Shown: one piece after another, positions 26,401 through 34,216 of the stretch | Numbering within the stretch: the stretch's first letter is position 1 | Layout: each line of letters opens with the position of its first letter | From: a virus | Strand: one strand, 5' to 3' | Length of the DNA: 36,385 nucleotides | IMG/VR virus record: IMGVR_UViG_3300047300_000373 | Location: 1 to 36,385 of that record | Position numbers and translations under genes: made by a program | The notes under the pieces: generated by a model | Told to the model about the DNA's origin: nothing | Databases searched by the model: none | Seen by the model: the letters and a program-made list of their open reading frames with translations, nothing else

Positions 26401-27369
26401 TTTATTACATCAAAGCCAGCCGCAACATATGGCACAACACCATTGTTCCTTGGACAAACTTATAGTTGGGAACTTTGCGTTGGTGCCAATGGATTAATCT
26501 GGCACGGTGCATTGGCCGCGTTTGGTAGTGGCACAACAAATGAATCAAGTCCAACTACACAATCTTTATATGGCGTTGCAACAAACTATGCACCATCTAC
26601 TACAGTAAGTTCAAATGTGGTTGCTGTGGCAGTTGGTTCAAACGGAACTGTATTACGAAACACCTATACATATAGTTCAGGTAGTTTGGTAGTCACTGGT
26701 TGGGAAACAAAGAGTTCTACTGTTATTACAGACCTATATGCTGTAGCAAGTAACTGGTCTAATTACACATCAAATACTGCGGCCACATTATGGTGTGCTG
26801 TTGGTGAGAATGGCGTAATCTTAACTAGCCCAGATGGTAACACTTGGACACAAAGAACTAGCCCAACTACGCAAACATTGTATGGCGTAACATATGGTAA
26901 TGGTTACTGGTGTGCAGTTGGTGCCCAGTCTACTATTTGCTATTCAACTGATGGTATTAACTGGACTGCAACACAAGGTCCTATTGGTAACGACAGCCAA
27001 TACAGAACATTAACATCTGTAACTTACGGTTGGAGAATCAATAGATTCGTTGCAACAGGACAAGCCATTATGGTTAAATCGTCATCTAGCAACCCAACAT
27101 CATGGATTAAAACATATGATGCTGGTGTAAGTGTTGCAAGTTCATATACTCGTTTAGCATCATGGGGCAGTGATGGATCTAACATTGCCAATGTGACTGT
27201 GCCTTCAGCAAATCAACAGTTGGGTAGCCAAGCGGTTTCGGGCAGTTATACAGACTACAACTATTCAGCCAATGTGGCAGTTACTTACTATTTGGTTATG
27301 GGTAACTTAACAGGTAATGCTGTCCAAACTAACTCAGCAACACTACAAGTTACGGAGTTTAAGCGATAA
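23461..27369 (+). CDS. Large tail fibre / host-recognition protein
   Basis: 1302 residues from ATG 23461, overlapping the previous stop (TAATG). The first 390 residues are globular. Two hexapeptide-like beta-helix stretches follow (about 393-486 and 563-600) with repeats such as I-G-N-N-L-T-V-G-T-N-A. Then come about twelve imperfect 10-residue repeats (about 656-776) of type I-A-A-N-A-V-T-A-G-K, a slender stalk known from phage fibre and tail-tip proteins. The C-terminal part (about 1010-1206) has BNR-like blades W-C-A-V-G-E-N-G-V-I-L-T-S-P-D-G-N-T-W. It probably forms a trimeric fibre whose propeller-like head binds the host surface. Confidence 0.85.
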   Translation: MSNFALDTNSSAGDIISSLNYALSNLGGNANAITVDQATGQVVYPPGTPTGNVNIGTGSVASYINQYLDVKYANNATGSDSFSSVPTNKRYFGVYNTASTTISSNPVDYIWTEVTNGFGTTKQLWYQTIGGRQINFFAGNAAPSQTFVPVPAMPLPTSAPINLDVLTGVENNLAINVNAFYQANTAPATPSGGYYNFPTLSLTPPVGWSSTIPSFVANTSIYVSTAAFVGNINANVPPSTNWTSPVVYVSQFNGNTGAQGARGFVPLGFVVCASDPTTYGDVDFTNAFSASRSNASPPIGLGYTPITGDTAQFFYANVFNPNNDVTLTKSYNSNTSPQWSTVTSQVVSGGLIVPGTITANTLNANQVYAITVQSTNATIGDNNSPGYWFQANTGNARVGGALSIGNFLTVGAGARFGSNLVVGDSAGIGNNLIVGTNALIGNNATIQNNLTVGQNAQIGANLNIGNSATIGNNLTVGTGANIGGVIIAGSLAAGTVGNLQLQTNLNGGVIAANTIVGTAIVTGSITADKLAANVLIVGNITSFGSTIEVPSGTGYWLDYTNGNVYFGGNTVVGNNLRVGTNAQIGNNLTVGTNATIGGVIIGGAIATGQVGNVQLQSNLDGSKLANNSVPGATIVSLNGSKIDAGSITTTQIGNNAIAAAQIQANAVVAGKIAANAVTAGTVAANAITAGAIAADAVTATAIAANAVTAGKIAADAVTATTIAANAVTAGKIAANAVTATTIAADAVTATAIAAGTITGDKIAANTITGTQIAAQTITGNNIGANTVTTTNLIFNSATGSASKGPNYPGSYNVPFINNGVTNPTAPNYMWPQNTRGYAIDGGLSYVPNTNGNSVDNTRLVVVYSGYVFSANAATVVELWKSGGSAYYSESYNNILSVPPNPASTIGSNDTFYVVGANGYYGYSYDGTNWVTARSAYSPNGLFECVAGYTSSSAINSGLYNIMLADGSILYATGNNQPSNSFITSKPAATYGTTPLFLGQTYSWELCVGANGLIWHGALAAFGSGTTNESSPTTQSLYGVATNYAPSTTVSSNVVAVAVGSNGTVLRNTYTYSSGSLVVTGWETKSSTVITDLYAVASNWSNYTSNTAATLWCAVGENGVILTSPDGNTWTQRTSPTTQTLYGVTYGNGYWCAVGAQSTICYSTDGINWTATQGPIGNDSQYRTLTSVTYGWRINRFVATGQAIMVKSSSSNPTSWIKTYDAGVSVASSYTRLASWGSDGSNIANVTVPSANQQLGSQAVSGSYTDYNYSANVAVTYYLVMGNLTGNAVQTNSATLQVTEFKR
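25430..25790 (+). repeat. Tandem 30-bp coding repeats in the fibre gene
   Basis: About twelve imperfect copies of a 30-base unit encode A-I-A-A-N-A-V-T-A-G-like decapeptides. The copies differ mainly at third codon positions, as if recombination is limited by codon divergence. Confidence 0.75.
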
Positions 27370-27386
27370 ATGGCTTTTTATACTCA

Positions 27387-27400
27387 ACTAAATATTATTA
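27387..27400 (+). promoter_or_regulatory. T4-type late promoter-like motif before ejection genes
   Basis: AACTAAATATTATTA: TAAATA at 27389-27394, predicted start A27400. It opens the ejection-protein operon. Confidence 0.55.
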
Positions 27401-27420
27401 TGATAAAAGGATTATTCTAA
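27400..27420 (+). other. Six-codon upstream mini-frame
   Basis: ATG-ATA-AAA-GGA-TTA-TTC-TAA begins at the predicted transcript start, contains the AAAGGA ribosome-binding site of the next gene as codons 3-4, and ends by overlapping its ATG (TAATG). It may be chance, or a leaderless coupling peptide. Confidence 0.25.
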
Positions 27421-29057
27421 TGGGCGGCGTAGTAAATGTAATTTCTGATGTAGTAAGCGGAGTCGGTGATGTTATCGGCGGCGCTGTTGAGGGCGTCGTT
27501 CATGCTGTAGAAGATGTTGGGAGCGCCATTGATGATGCTGTTCATGATATTATTCCCGGTGGTTGGGCCACACTAGGTGCTGCCGCCTTAATGGCTGCTG
27601 GCATTTATGATCCAGAGTTACTACTTGCGGCCGAAGAAGGAACATTAACTACTGAAGCAGTTACAGCCGCAGGTTATGATGCCACGGCTGTTGCTAGTGA
27701 AGTAAGCACAGCGGCTGCTGAAGCAGGTTTTGCAGATGTTGCAACTTATGATGCCGCAACTGCCGCAGGCTTTTCTGATGCTGCAACTTATGATCTTGCC
27801 ACAAGTTCTGGCTTTACTAATGCCGCGACTTATGATGCCGCAACTGCCGCAGGCTTTACCGATGCATCAACTTATGCAAATGCAACATTAAATGGATTCA
27901 CCACAGCCAGTGAATATGAAACTGCATCTGCATTGGGTTATCCAAATGCCGCAGAATTTACTGCTGGTGAAGCAGGTGGTTTTGCTGATGCAACAGAATA
28001 CACACAGGCCGCAAGTCACGGCTTCGATACACAAGCCGGGTGGCAAGCCGCAAGTGAAGAAGCAGGTTTCACTAATACTGCAACTTACAACAATGCTCTT
28101 AATGCAGGCTTTACAGATGCATCAACATATACTACTGCAACAGATTTAGGTTATGGTAGTGCAGGTGATTATGCCGCAGGTCAGGCAGGTGGATATGCTA
28201 ATGCCGCTGAATGGCAAGCAGGTTCAGGTGCTGGATTTGAAAATGCCGCACAATACAATACTGCCACAGCAAATGGTTATGGCACATTCGATGAATACAG
28301 CCAAGCCGCACAACGCATGGGCTTTGAAAACCTAGAGAATTTCCAAACTGCTCTTGATGCTGGATTTGGTGCCGCAGGCGAAGAAGCAGGTAATGCCTGG
28401 CTAAGTGCTATTCAATCTGGCATCGACACATATGGTGGTTATGCCGCGGCCGCGGCCGCTGGTTTGATCCTTCCACAGATTCTAAATCCAAATGCTCCTG
28501 CGGGACAATATGGATATTACTATGCTGGACAAAGTCCATGGCATTGGGGAACTGCTGAAGCACCCAAGATTGGTGGTGTTAACCCAGGTTTCATTGCTGG
28601 ACAAGTTACTCCACATTATGAAACAACTAGTCCAGATCAAGCACAATATTACTGGGGTGCTCACACTCCGTTGACCAGCAACAAAGATGTTAATGCTCAA
28701 TGGAACAATGTGCCCAATGCTCCACAAACACCTTGGGGAGAAGCAACAAGTGCAGTAGGCGGAACAGAACATTTGGATATTCCAACATTCATTGCTCAAA
28801 CAATCACTCCGCAATCCAGAGCCGCTGCCGCAGGGGAAAGTTTGCAATATCCAAATGCCCCAGCAACAGCCGCTACAGGAGGAGGCCCAGCACCAGCACC
28901 GGTGATGCCTGCTCCGTTTGTATTACCAGAAGAATATACAACATTAGTCAATCAGCCAGTCCAACCAATTGCCACACAATTTGGCGGCCCAGGCGTTAGC
29001 CCCATACAGATCAACACTGGTTACACACCAGTAGTTCCAGTAGGGTTAAATACATAA
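27420..29057 (+). CDS. Virion/ejection protein with 14-residue repeats
   Basis: 545 residues, ATG at 27420 with AAAGGA upstream. The N-terminal 60 residues are an amphipathic Val/Gly-rich stretch (V-V-S-G-V-G-D-V-I-G-G-A-V-E-G-V-V) and A-A-A-L-M-A-A-G, likely membrane-active. Residues about 103-318 are fifteen full copies and one partial copy of a 14-residue unit with consensus G-[FY]-x-x-A-x-x-[YFW]-x-x-A-x-x-x; two copies have one extra residue. The C-terminal third is Gly/Pro/Tyr-rich. This should be a helical repeat solenoid in an internal or ejected virion protein. I do not recognise a named family. It starts the ejection operon (27420-33277). Confidence 0.78.
   Translation: MGGVVNVISDVVSGVGDVIGGAVEGVVHAVEDVGSAIDDAVHDIIPGGWATLGAAALMAAGIYDPELLLAAEEGTLTTEAVTAAGYDATAVASEVSTAAAEAGFADVATYDAATAAGFSDAATYDLATSSGFTNAATYDAATAAGFTDASTYANATLNGFTTASEYETASALGYPNAAEFTAGEAGGFADATEYTQAASHGFDTQAGWQAASEEAGFTNTATYNNALNAGFTDASTYTTATDLGYGSAGDYAAGQAGGYANAAEWQAGSGAGFENAAQYNTATANGYGTFDEYSQAAQRMGFENLENFQTALDAGFGAAGEEAGNAWLSAIQSGIDTYGGYAAAAAAGLILPQILNPNAPAGQYGYYYAGQSPWHWGTAEAPKIGGVNPGFIAGQVTPHYETTSPDQAQYYWGAHTPLTSNKDVNAQWNNVPNAPQTPWGEATSAVGGTEHLDIPTFIAQTITPQSRAAAAGESLQYPNAPATAATGGGPAPAPVMPAPFVLPEEYTTLVNQPVQPIATQFGGPGVSPIQINTGYTPVVPVGLNT
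27727..28370 (+). repeat. Tandem 42-bp repeats coding a 14-residue unit
   Basis: About fifteen diverged 42-base units; the closest copies encode G-F-A-D-V-A-T-Y-D-A-A-T-A-A, G-F-S-D-A-A-T-Y-D-L-A-T-S-S and G-F-T-N-A-A-T-Y-D-A-A-T-A-A near 27727-27850, which look like recent duplications. Confidence 0.8.
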
Positions 29058-29058
29058 A
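29045..29058 (+). promoter_or_regulatory. Possible T4-type late promoter-like motif
   Basis: TAAATA at 29047-29052 overlaps the stop of the repeat protein; predicted start A29058, ATG at 29082. The upstream bases GGGT do not match the usual C-T, so it is weaker. Confidence 0.35.
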
Positions 29059-29081
29059 GTGAAAGATATCGGAGAAATTAA

Positions 29082-29804
29082 ATGAGTTTTGGAAAAGGCA
29101 GTGGATCGACAACAATGATCCCATCATTAAGCCCAGAGCAGAACGCAATGATTGCGGCTCAAACAGGCTTATTCACAGGCACAGTTGGCCCTGCTTACCA
29201 GCAAGCAGTTACAGGCGCTACTAACCTATATAATTCAACTGCAACTGGTTTGACCAATGCGGCACAGAATTTAGCAGGCACAGCAGGTCAAGCACAAAAT
29301 GCTTTAGGCTCTACAGGTGAAAGTGCATTACGCACTGGCATTAGTGGACTAGAAAACTTGTTTACACCTGAATACGAACAGCAACAATTACAGGCCGCAT
29401 TGCAACCTGCACAAGCACAATACATGCAAAACCTAGCAGGTCAGAACATGGGCTTTGGTGCAACTGGTCAATTAGGTAGTGCTCGTCAAGCATTGGCTAA
29501 CACACAGTTGGCAGGCATGACACAAGCATCACAAATGCAAGCAGCCGCAAATGTAGAAAATCAAATTGCTCAACAAAGAGCCGCTGCCGCAAGCAACTTG
29601 GCACAATTAGGTCAAGGCGGCATTGGACAAGCAATGGGTGCAGCCGGTCAAGGTATCACAGCCGCTATGGCACCACAACAACTATACAACCAATACGCAA
29701 GTGTATTGTTCGGAACACCACAAGGATCATGGAATCCTAACTTTGCTGGCACACAAGGTCAGACACAAACTTCGAACAGCACCAAGTTTGGTATCAGCAT
29801 TTAA
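29082..29804 (+). CDS. Ala/Gln/Gly-rich internal virion protein
   Basis: 240 residues, ATG at 29082 after CGGAGAAATTAA. The composition is dominated by Ala, Gln, Gly and Thr with long helices lacking charge (A-N-V-E-N-Q-I-A-Q-Q-R-A-A-A-A-S-N-L-A-Q). This is typical of ejection proteins of short-tailed phages. A short aromatic block Y-N-Q-Y-A-S-V-L-F-G lies near the C-terminus. It is encoded between the repeat protein and the large ejection protein and is presumably packaged in the head or neck. No enzymatic motif is visible. Confidence 0.75.
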   Translation: MSFGKGSGSTTMIPSLSPEQNAMIAAQTGLFTGTVGPAYQQAVTGATNLYNSTATGLTNAAQNLAGTAGQAQNALGSTGESALRTGISGLENLFTPEYEQQQLQAALQPAQAQYMQNLAGQNMGFGATGQLGSARQALANTQLAGMTQASQMQAAANVENQIAQQRAAAASNLAQLGQGGIGQAMGAAGQGITAAMAPQQLYNQYASVLFGTPQGSWNPNFAGTQGQTQTSNSTKFGISI

Positions 29805-29813
29805 GGATATAAC

Positions 29814-32360
29814 ATGGCAATTGATTTCGGAGACTTAGCAAGTCGCTATGCACAGAATCGTTGGGACCAAGCGACTCAGCCATTCACTGATCCTGAAGGA
29901 TACTTAAATCGTCGTATCGAAAACGATTACGGTATTGACATGAATGGTAATGTCAAACCAAAATCAACTACTATCAACTACAACGATGATGGTAGCAAGA
30001 GCATCACGACCAAACATGAAGTTCCTGCTGAACCTGCTGTTCCACAACAAACTGTTCAACAGCCACAGCCACAAGCAGTTGCTCAACCTGCTCCTGCTGT
30101 CCCACAACAAGCAATAGCACAACCACAGCCACAACCGGTTCCACAAACTGGCCCGGCAGTTCCACAAGCACCAATGGTTCAAACTGCGGCTCCAGCACCA
30201 ATGCCACAAGGCGGTATGAATCGTGCTCCAGATGGTTCTTGGAATGATTATCAAGATCAAACTCAATTACCACCAGAACAAAGAATGCCAACAGAGCGTC
30301 CAGCACCTGTTCAAGCAGTAGCACCTGCGGCGCCAGCAGAAGTTGCTCCAGTAGCACCTGCAGGTCAAATGGTTCCAGCGGCAATCAAAACTCCTCAGAC
30401 ACAACCACAACCTGTTGTTCCGGCAGCAGAAGCGGCAGCACCTGCAGAAGTTGCGCCACCTCCAGCAGTTAAAACTGATTGGCAAACTTCTTTGGAAAAT
30501 GCTAAAGGTGATGAACGCAAGTATGCGGCATTGATTGCTAACGAAAACACTCCAGAAGAAATTCGTAAACTAGCAAGCGAAAGAATGCACCGCGATGCAA
30601 CTCTACGCTTGGAAGGCAAGAAAGTCGAAGATGTGCTACGCCGTGTTGCTGAAAATGATCCGCGAGCAACTAATGATCTAGTTCGTTATCAGAAATCACA
30701 AAAAGAAGACGGCAGTATTCTACGAGCCGTTCTATATGCACGCCTAGGCTTAAATGATTTAGCCCGTGAAGAACAAGGCAAACTAAGTGGTGGTAATATC
30801 GAAAACCTAGCACTTGGTAACCAATACTATACAGTAGTTCGTGATGCACGAGGCGGCATCAGCAAGGCATTTGACGCTGAAGGTAAGACAGTAGATGATG
30901 CAACAGTTGCTAAATTAAATGCAGAAGCATTTGCACTTAAAGGCGCACAAACTGGTCAGACAATGGGCAAGGATGCCAAGGGCAATGTTATTAGCCACAC
31001 AATCCTACCTAACGGTCGTGGCGTTGTTTGGAAGAACGAAACAACTGGCGAAACATTAAAAGGTGCTCCAGAAGGCTACCACTCAATGAGTAGCAAGACT
31101 GCTGAAGAAATTGCTGACATTAAGGGTATTGGAACAGCCGCACAAATTGAAACCAAGATGCGTAAAGCAAACACTGATGCTGTTGCATTAGGCTTGCCAG
31201 TTCCATACAGCGAGGAAGCGATTGCTAACGAAAAGGCAAAAGTATCTAAGGTTGCACAAGGCACAGCGGCTGCTGGCGCACCTACACCAGGTAAAGCACC
31301 AGCACCTGCCGCAGGCGAAGCACCTGCCGCAACTACAGCACCTGCTACTACAGGCGCAGTTCGCAACAACAATCCAGGTAACATCCGCTATGGCGACTTT
31401 GCCAAGTCCATGGGTGCAACTGGTAAAGACGAACGCGGCTTTGCAATATTCCCAGACATGACTGTTGGCGATACTGCACAGCAAAAGTTACTAAGTGGCG
31501 ATGCTTACAAGAACATGACTCTAAGTCAAATTGTCAGCAAGTGGGCACCTAACACAGATCGAAACAATCCAGCACAGTATGCCAAGTCAATGAAGCAAAT
31601 GACGGGCCTAGATATGGACAAGACTTACAATGAGTTGACTCCAGAAGAACAGAAGAAATTCCGCGAAGCACAAACCAAGATTGAACATGGCGTATCTGCA
31701 ACAGCACCTAGTGCGGCTGCTCCATACAAGTCAAGTTCTAGTGTTGCTGAAAAGATTGCAAACTACGAAATGAAACCACCTGCAAGCCGTAGTGCTCAGT
31801 ATGGTCCATTGATGCAAGAAGTTGCTAAGATCAATCCTAACTATGATGAAACCAAGTTCGCAACAGTTCAACAGGCTCGCAAGAACTTTACTACTGGCAA
31901 GCAAGGCGATTCAGTTCGCTCAATGAATGTGGCTATTGACCACTTAGATACATTGCGTGAAGCAGGACAAGCATTGCAAAATGGCAACTTGCCAATCTTC
32001 AACAAGATTGCTAACGAATACACCAAGAACACTGGTGACAATCGCTTAACTGACTTTAATGGTATCAAATCCATTGTTGGTAGTGAAGTTGCTAAAGCAG
32101 TTGCTGGTGGTCAAATGGCACTTGCAGACCGTGAAGAAATCCGCAAGGAACTTGATGCCGCTAACAGCCCACAACAGTTGGCTGGTGTTATCAAGCGTAT
32201 GCAACAACTACTTGGTGGTCAGTTGAAGGGTCTTAAGACACAGTATGAAGATGCTGGCTTACGCGACTTTGATAAGAAACTAACTCCAAGAACTAAATCA
32301 GTATTGGGCGGAATGGCCGAAGAGAAAAAGAATACTAACAACACAAGGAGCAATTGGTAA
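29814..32360 (+). CDS. Large ejection protein with murein-hydrolase-like domain
   Basis: 848 residues, ATG at 29814 after AAGGATATAAC. Residues about 66-215 are a Pro/Gln/Ala-rich linker. The middle and end are charged helices. Between about 515 and 625 sits R-N-N-N-P-G-N-I-R-Y-G, followed by G-A-T-G-K-D-E-R-G-F-A-I-F-P-D, then K-W-A-P-N-T-D-R-N-N-P and Y-A-K-S-M. This is a lysozyme/transglycosylase-like module that I know from virion-associated phage proteins. The protein likely enters the cell envelope first and opens the peptidoglycan for DNA delivery. No separate endolysin is seen in the window. Confidence 0.82.
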   Translation: MAIDFGDLASRYAQNRWDQATQPFTDPEGYLNRRIENDYGIDMNGNVKPKSTTINYNDDGSKSITTKHEVPAEPAVPQQTVQQPQPQAVAQPAPAVPQQAIAQPQPQPVPQTGPAVPQAPMVQTAAPAPMPQGGMNRAPDGSWNDYQDQTQLPPEQRMPTERPAPVQAVAPAAPAEVAPVAPAGQMVPAAIKTPQTQPQPVVPAAEAAAPAEVAPPPAVKTDWQTSLENAKGDERKYAALIANENTPEEIRKLASERMHRDATLRLEGKKVEDVLRRVAENDPRATNDLVRYQKSQKEDGSILRAVLYARLGLNDLAREEQGKLSGGNIENLALGNQYYTVVRDARGGISKAFDAEGKTVDDATVAKLNAEAFALKGAQTGQTMGKDAKGNVISHTILPNGRGVVWKNETTGETLKGAPEGYHSMSSKTAEEIADIKGIGTAAQIETKMRKANTDAVALGLPVPYSEEAIANEKAKVSKVAQGTAAAGAPTPGKAPAPAAGEAPAATTAPATTGAVRNNNPGNIRYGDFAKSMGATGKDERGFAIFPDMTVGDTAQQKLLSGDAYKNMTLSQIVSKWAPNTDRNNPAQYAKSMKQMTGLDMDKTYNELTPEEQKKFREAQTKIEHGVSATAPSAAAPYKSSSSVAEKIANYEMKPPASRSAQYGPLMQEVAKINPNYDETKFATVQQARKNFTTGKQGDSVRSMNVAIDHLDTLREAGQALQNGNLPIFNKIANEYTKNTGDNRLTDFNGIKSIVGSEVAKAVAGGQMALADREEIRKELDAANSPQQLAGVIKRMQQLLGGQLKGLKTQYEDAGLRDFDKKLTPRTKSVLGGMAEEKKNTNNTRSNW

Positions 32361-33277
32361 TGGCAACATTTACAGTCAACTTCGATGATGGCACTAGCCA
32401 CACCTATGACAATGTGCCAGACGGTGTAACTGAAGAACAAGTTAATGCTCGTGCGGCAAATGAGTTCAGTGATAAAGGCATCACTGGAGTTACTGCTGGC
32501 GAAGCACCTGCTCCTGCTGTTCCCGAAGAACATTTTAAAGAACCAACGCTAGGTGAAAAAGCAGTTGGTGCCGCACAAACAGCATTTAATGTTGCCGCAG
32601 AACATCCACTATTAACTGGTGGTGCCGCACTAGGTGCTGCCAAGTATAACACTATTAAAAATGTAGTGGGACAAGGTCTTGAATCTGTTAATGCCAATAC
32701 CATGGCCAAGAACGCACAAGCACTAAGCCAAATGGAACACCAAGCACGCCAATATATCAAAGCAGGCCAAACAGTTCCACAAGGATTGCAAACCACTATT
32801 GATGCGTTGCGTAATAAAGTTGCTGGTGGTCCAGTTCCGGCCCCAGGTGCACCTGCAGGTCCAGTAGCGCCGGGCGCGGCTCCTACCACAGGCCCAGCGG
32901 CTCCACAGGCTGCACAACAAGCCGCAAAGACAGCACAAATTGCCGCAACACAAGGTCCTGCCGCAGTTGAAGGCGCAAGTTTTGTTGAGAACATCAGCAA
33001 GAAGTTTGCTCCAATGGCAGCAAAGGTTGCTCCAATATTAAACAACCCAGTTGTGCAAGGTGCAGGTCGTGTGCTATCAAGTCCAATTACATTAGGTGCT
33101 CAGTTAATGGCACACAGTCCATCTACAGGTCCAGCAGTTCCATCCACAGGTCGCTTGCGTGGTAGTGAGATTAATCCACTAACAAACCGTCCATGGACTC
33201 CAAATGAAATTGCCGCTTACGAAAAGAACTATCAAATGTTTGATCAACAGTTGCCACAACCACAATTACCAAGATAA
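32360..33277 (+). CDS. Ejection/internal virion protein, 305 aa
   Basis: ATG at 32360 overlaps the previous stop (TAATG) and has AAGGAG nine bases before it. An in-frame TTG two codons earlier is less likely. The first 45 residues (T-F-T-V-N-F-D-D-G-T followed by V-P-D-G-V-T-E-E-Q-V-N-A-R-A) form a small beta-alpha module that starts many phage ejection proteins. The rest is Ala/Pro-rich with low-complexity linkers and predicted helices, ending in a conserved-looking R-P-W-T-P-N-E-I-A-A-Y segment. It closes the ejection operon. Confidence 0.75.
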   Translation: MATFTVNFDDGTSHTYDNVPDGVTEEQVNARAANEFSDKGITGVTAGEAPAPAVPEEHFKEPTLGEKAVGAAQTAFNVAAEHPLLTGGAALGAAKYNTIKNVVGQGLESVNANTMAKNAQALSQMEHQARQYIKAGQTVPQGLQTTIDALRNKVAGGPVPAPGAPAGPVAPGAAPTTGPAAPQAAQQAAKTAQIAATQGPAAVEGASFVENISKKFAPMAAKVAPILNNPVVQGAGRVLSSPITLGAQLMAHSPSTGPAVPSTGRLRGSEINPLTNRPWTPNEIAAYEKNYQMFDQQLPQPQLPR

Positions 33278-33290
33278 GGAATAGAATAGA

Positions 33291-33740
33291 ATGGAACACT
33301 TACAATTAGTATTAGAAGAGACTTTTAGTGCGAACTTCATTGCCTACTACCGTAGTCATGTTGCACATGTAAACACAGTTGGTCGTCACTTTTACAGTGA
33401 CCACAAATTGTTGCAAAAAGTATATGAATACTTCCAAGACAACATTGATACCATTGCGGAAAAACTACGCACAGTTCGTGGCACCATGCCCGACAGTCTA
33501 ACTTCCATTATTGCTATTAGTCGTATTGCTGACACACCAGTATATGGCGACAGCGATGAACTATTGCGTTTAGTTGATGAGTCCTTGGAATCCATGATTG
33601 ATCAATACCACGAACTCAACGATGCGGCTGAAGCAGTTAGATATATCGATATCAGTAATTTTGCACAAGACCAAATTGGTCAAATTGCAAAACTACGCTG
33701 GATGATTGAAGCAACATTAGATGAGAGAGTGGAAGAATGA
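33291..33740 (+). CDS. Dps-family ferritin-like protein
   Basis: 149 residues, ATG at 33291 after AAGGAATAGAATAGA. The length and four-helix pattern fit Dps. The intersubunit ferroxidase ligands of the family, spaced as H, H+12, D+27 and E+31, are all present as His26, His38, Asp53 and Glu57. They lie within A-H-V-N-T-V-G-R-H-F-Y-S-D-H and D-T-I-A-E-K-L, which align with the family's H-W-N-V-K-G and D-T-I-A-E-R-L. It should form a 12-subunit cage that oxidises Fe(II) and may bind DNA. There is no Lys-rich N-terminal tail. Its stop overlaps the next ATG. The role in the phage (oxidative protection, iron, or DNA condensation) is not known. Confidence 0.83.
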   Translation: MEHLQLVLEETFSANFIAYYRSHVAHVNTVGRHFYSDHKLLQKVYEYFQDNIDTIAEKLRTVRGTMPDSLTSIIAISRIADTPVYGDSDELLRLVDESLESMIDQYHELNDAAEAVRYIDISNFAQDQIGQIAKLRWMIEATLDERVEE

Positions 33741-34012
33741 GCAACGAGTTAATTGCTAGCCTTCCACAGGAAAGCACAGACCTAAGTCTGCATGTGCAAC
33801 TCTGTGAACAAAGATACATTCAATTGATTAACAAATTTGATCGCGTAGATAGTAAATTTGAAAAACTAGAAACAATGCTAGTTGAAATTAAAAATACCAT
33901 CAAAAGCGAAGAAAAAGAAAACACCAACCGCTACTTAAAGTGGGCTGGTGCTATTATTGGTGTATTGTCCAGCCTATCTATAGGCATGGCATTACACTTG
34001 TGGTTCAAGTAA
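33737..34012 (+). CDS. Coiled-coil plus C-terminal TM protein, holin-like
   Basis: 91 residues, ATG overlapping the Dps stop (ATGA). Residues about 23-62 form a charged coiled coil (F-D-R-V-D-S-K-F-E-K-L-E). A single hydrophobic segment at about 70-90 ends the protein (G-A-I-I-G-V-L-S-S-L-S-I-G-M-A-L). This is the layout of XhlA-type proteins and some single-TM phage holins. It is the last plus-strand gene before the opposing operon, the two stop codons touching (TAATCA). The lysis role is a family-level inference. Confidence 0.68.
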   Translation: MSNELIASLPQESTDLSLHVQLCEQRYIQLINKFDRVDSKFEKLETMLVEIKNTIKSEEKENTNRYLKWAGAIIGVLSSLSIGMALHLWFK

Positions 34013-34216
34013 TCAATAATTGTCGTTATAGAATTTTAGCACATGGAGCATAAACTGGTCCATGCTAAATTCTGCACCTTCAACTCTATCACCTTCATCA
34101 TCTAACATGTAAATCCATACATGGTTAGAATCATACGGATCAGTAACAATCTCAAGTTTTTGTCTTAATTGCACATCGTTCATACGATCTGTGTCGCTGT
34201 GATCTAAGTGGCTCAT
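34013..34216 (-). CDS. Hypothetical acidic protein, 67 aa
   Basis: Read on the minus strand from the ATG at 34216, overlapping the end of the GroES-like gene by four bases. Acidic, with H-V-W-I-Y-M-L-D-D-E-G-D-R-V-E-G in the centre, suggesting a small beta hairpin domain, and a Tyr/Asn end. No family recognised. It is the last gene of the minus-strand operon; its stop touches the stop of the converging gene. Confidence 0.65.
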   Translation of the reverse strand: MSHLDHSDTDRMNDVQLRQKLEIVTDPYDSNHVWIYMLDDEGDRVEGAEFSMDQFMLHVLKFYNDNY

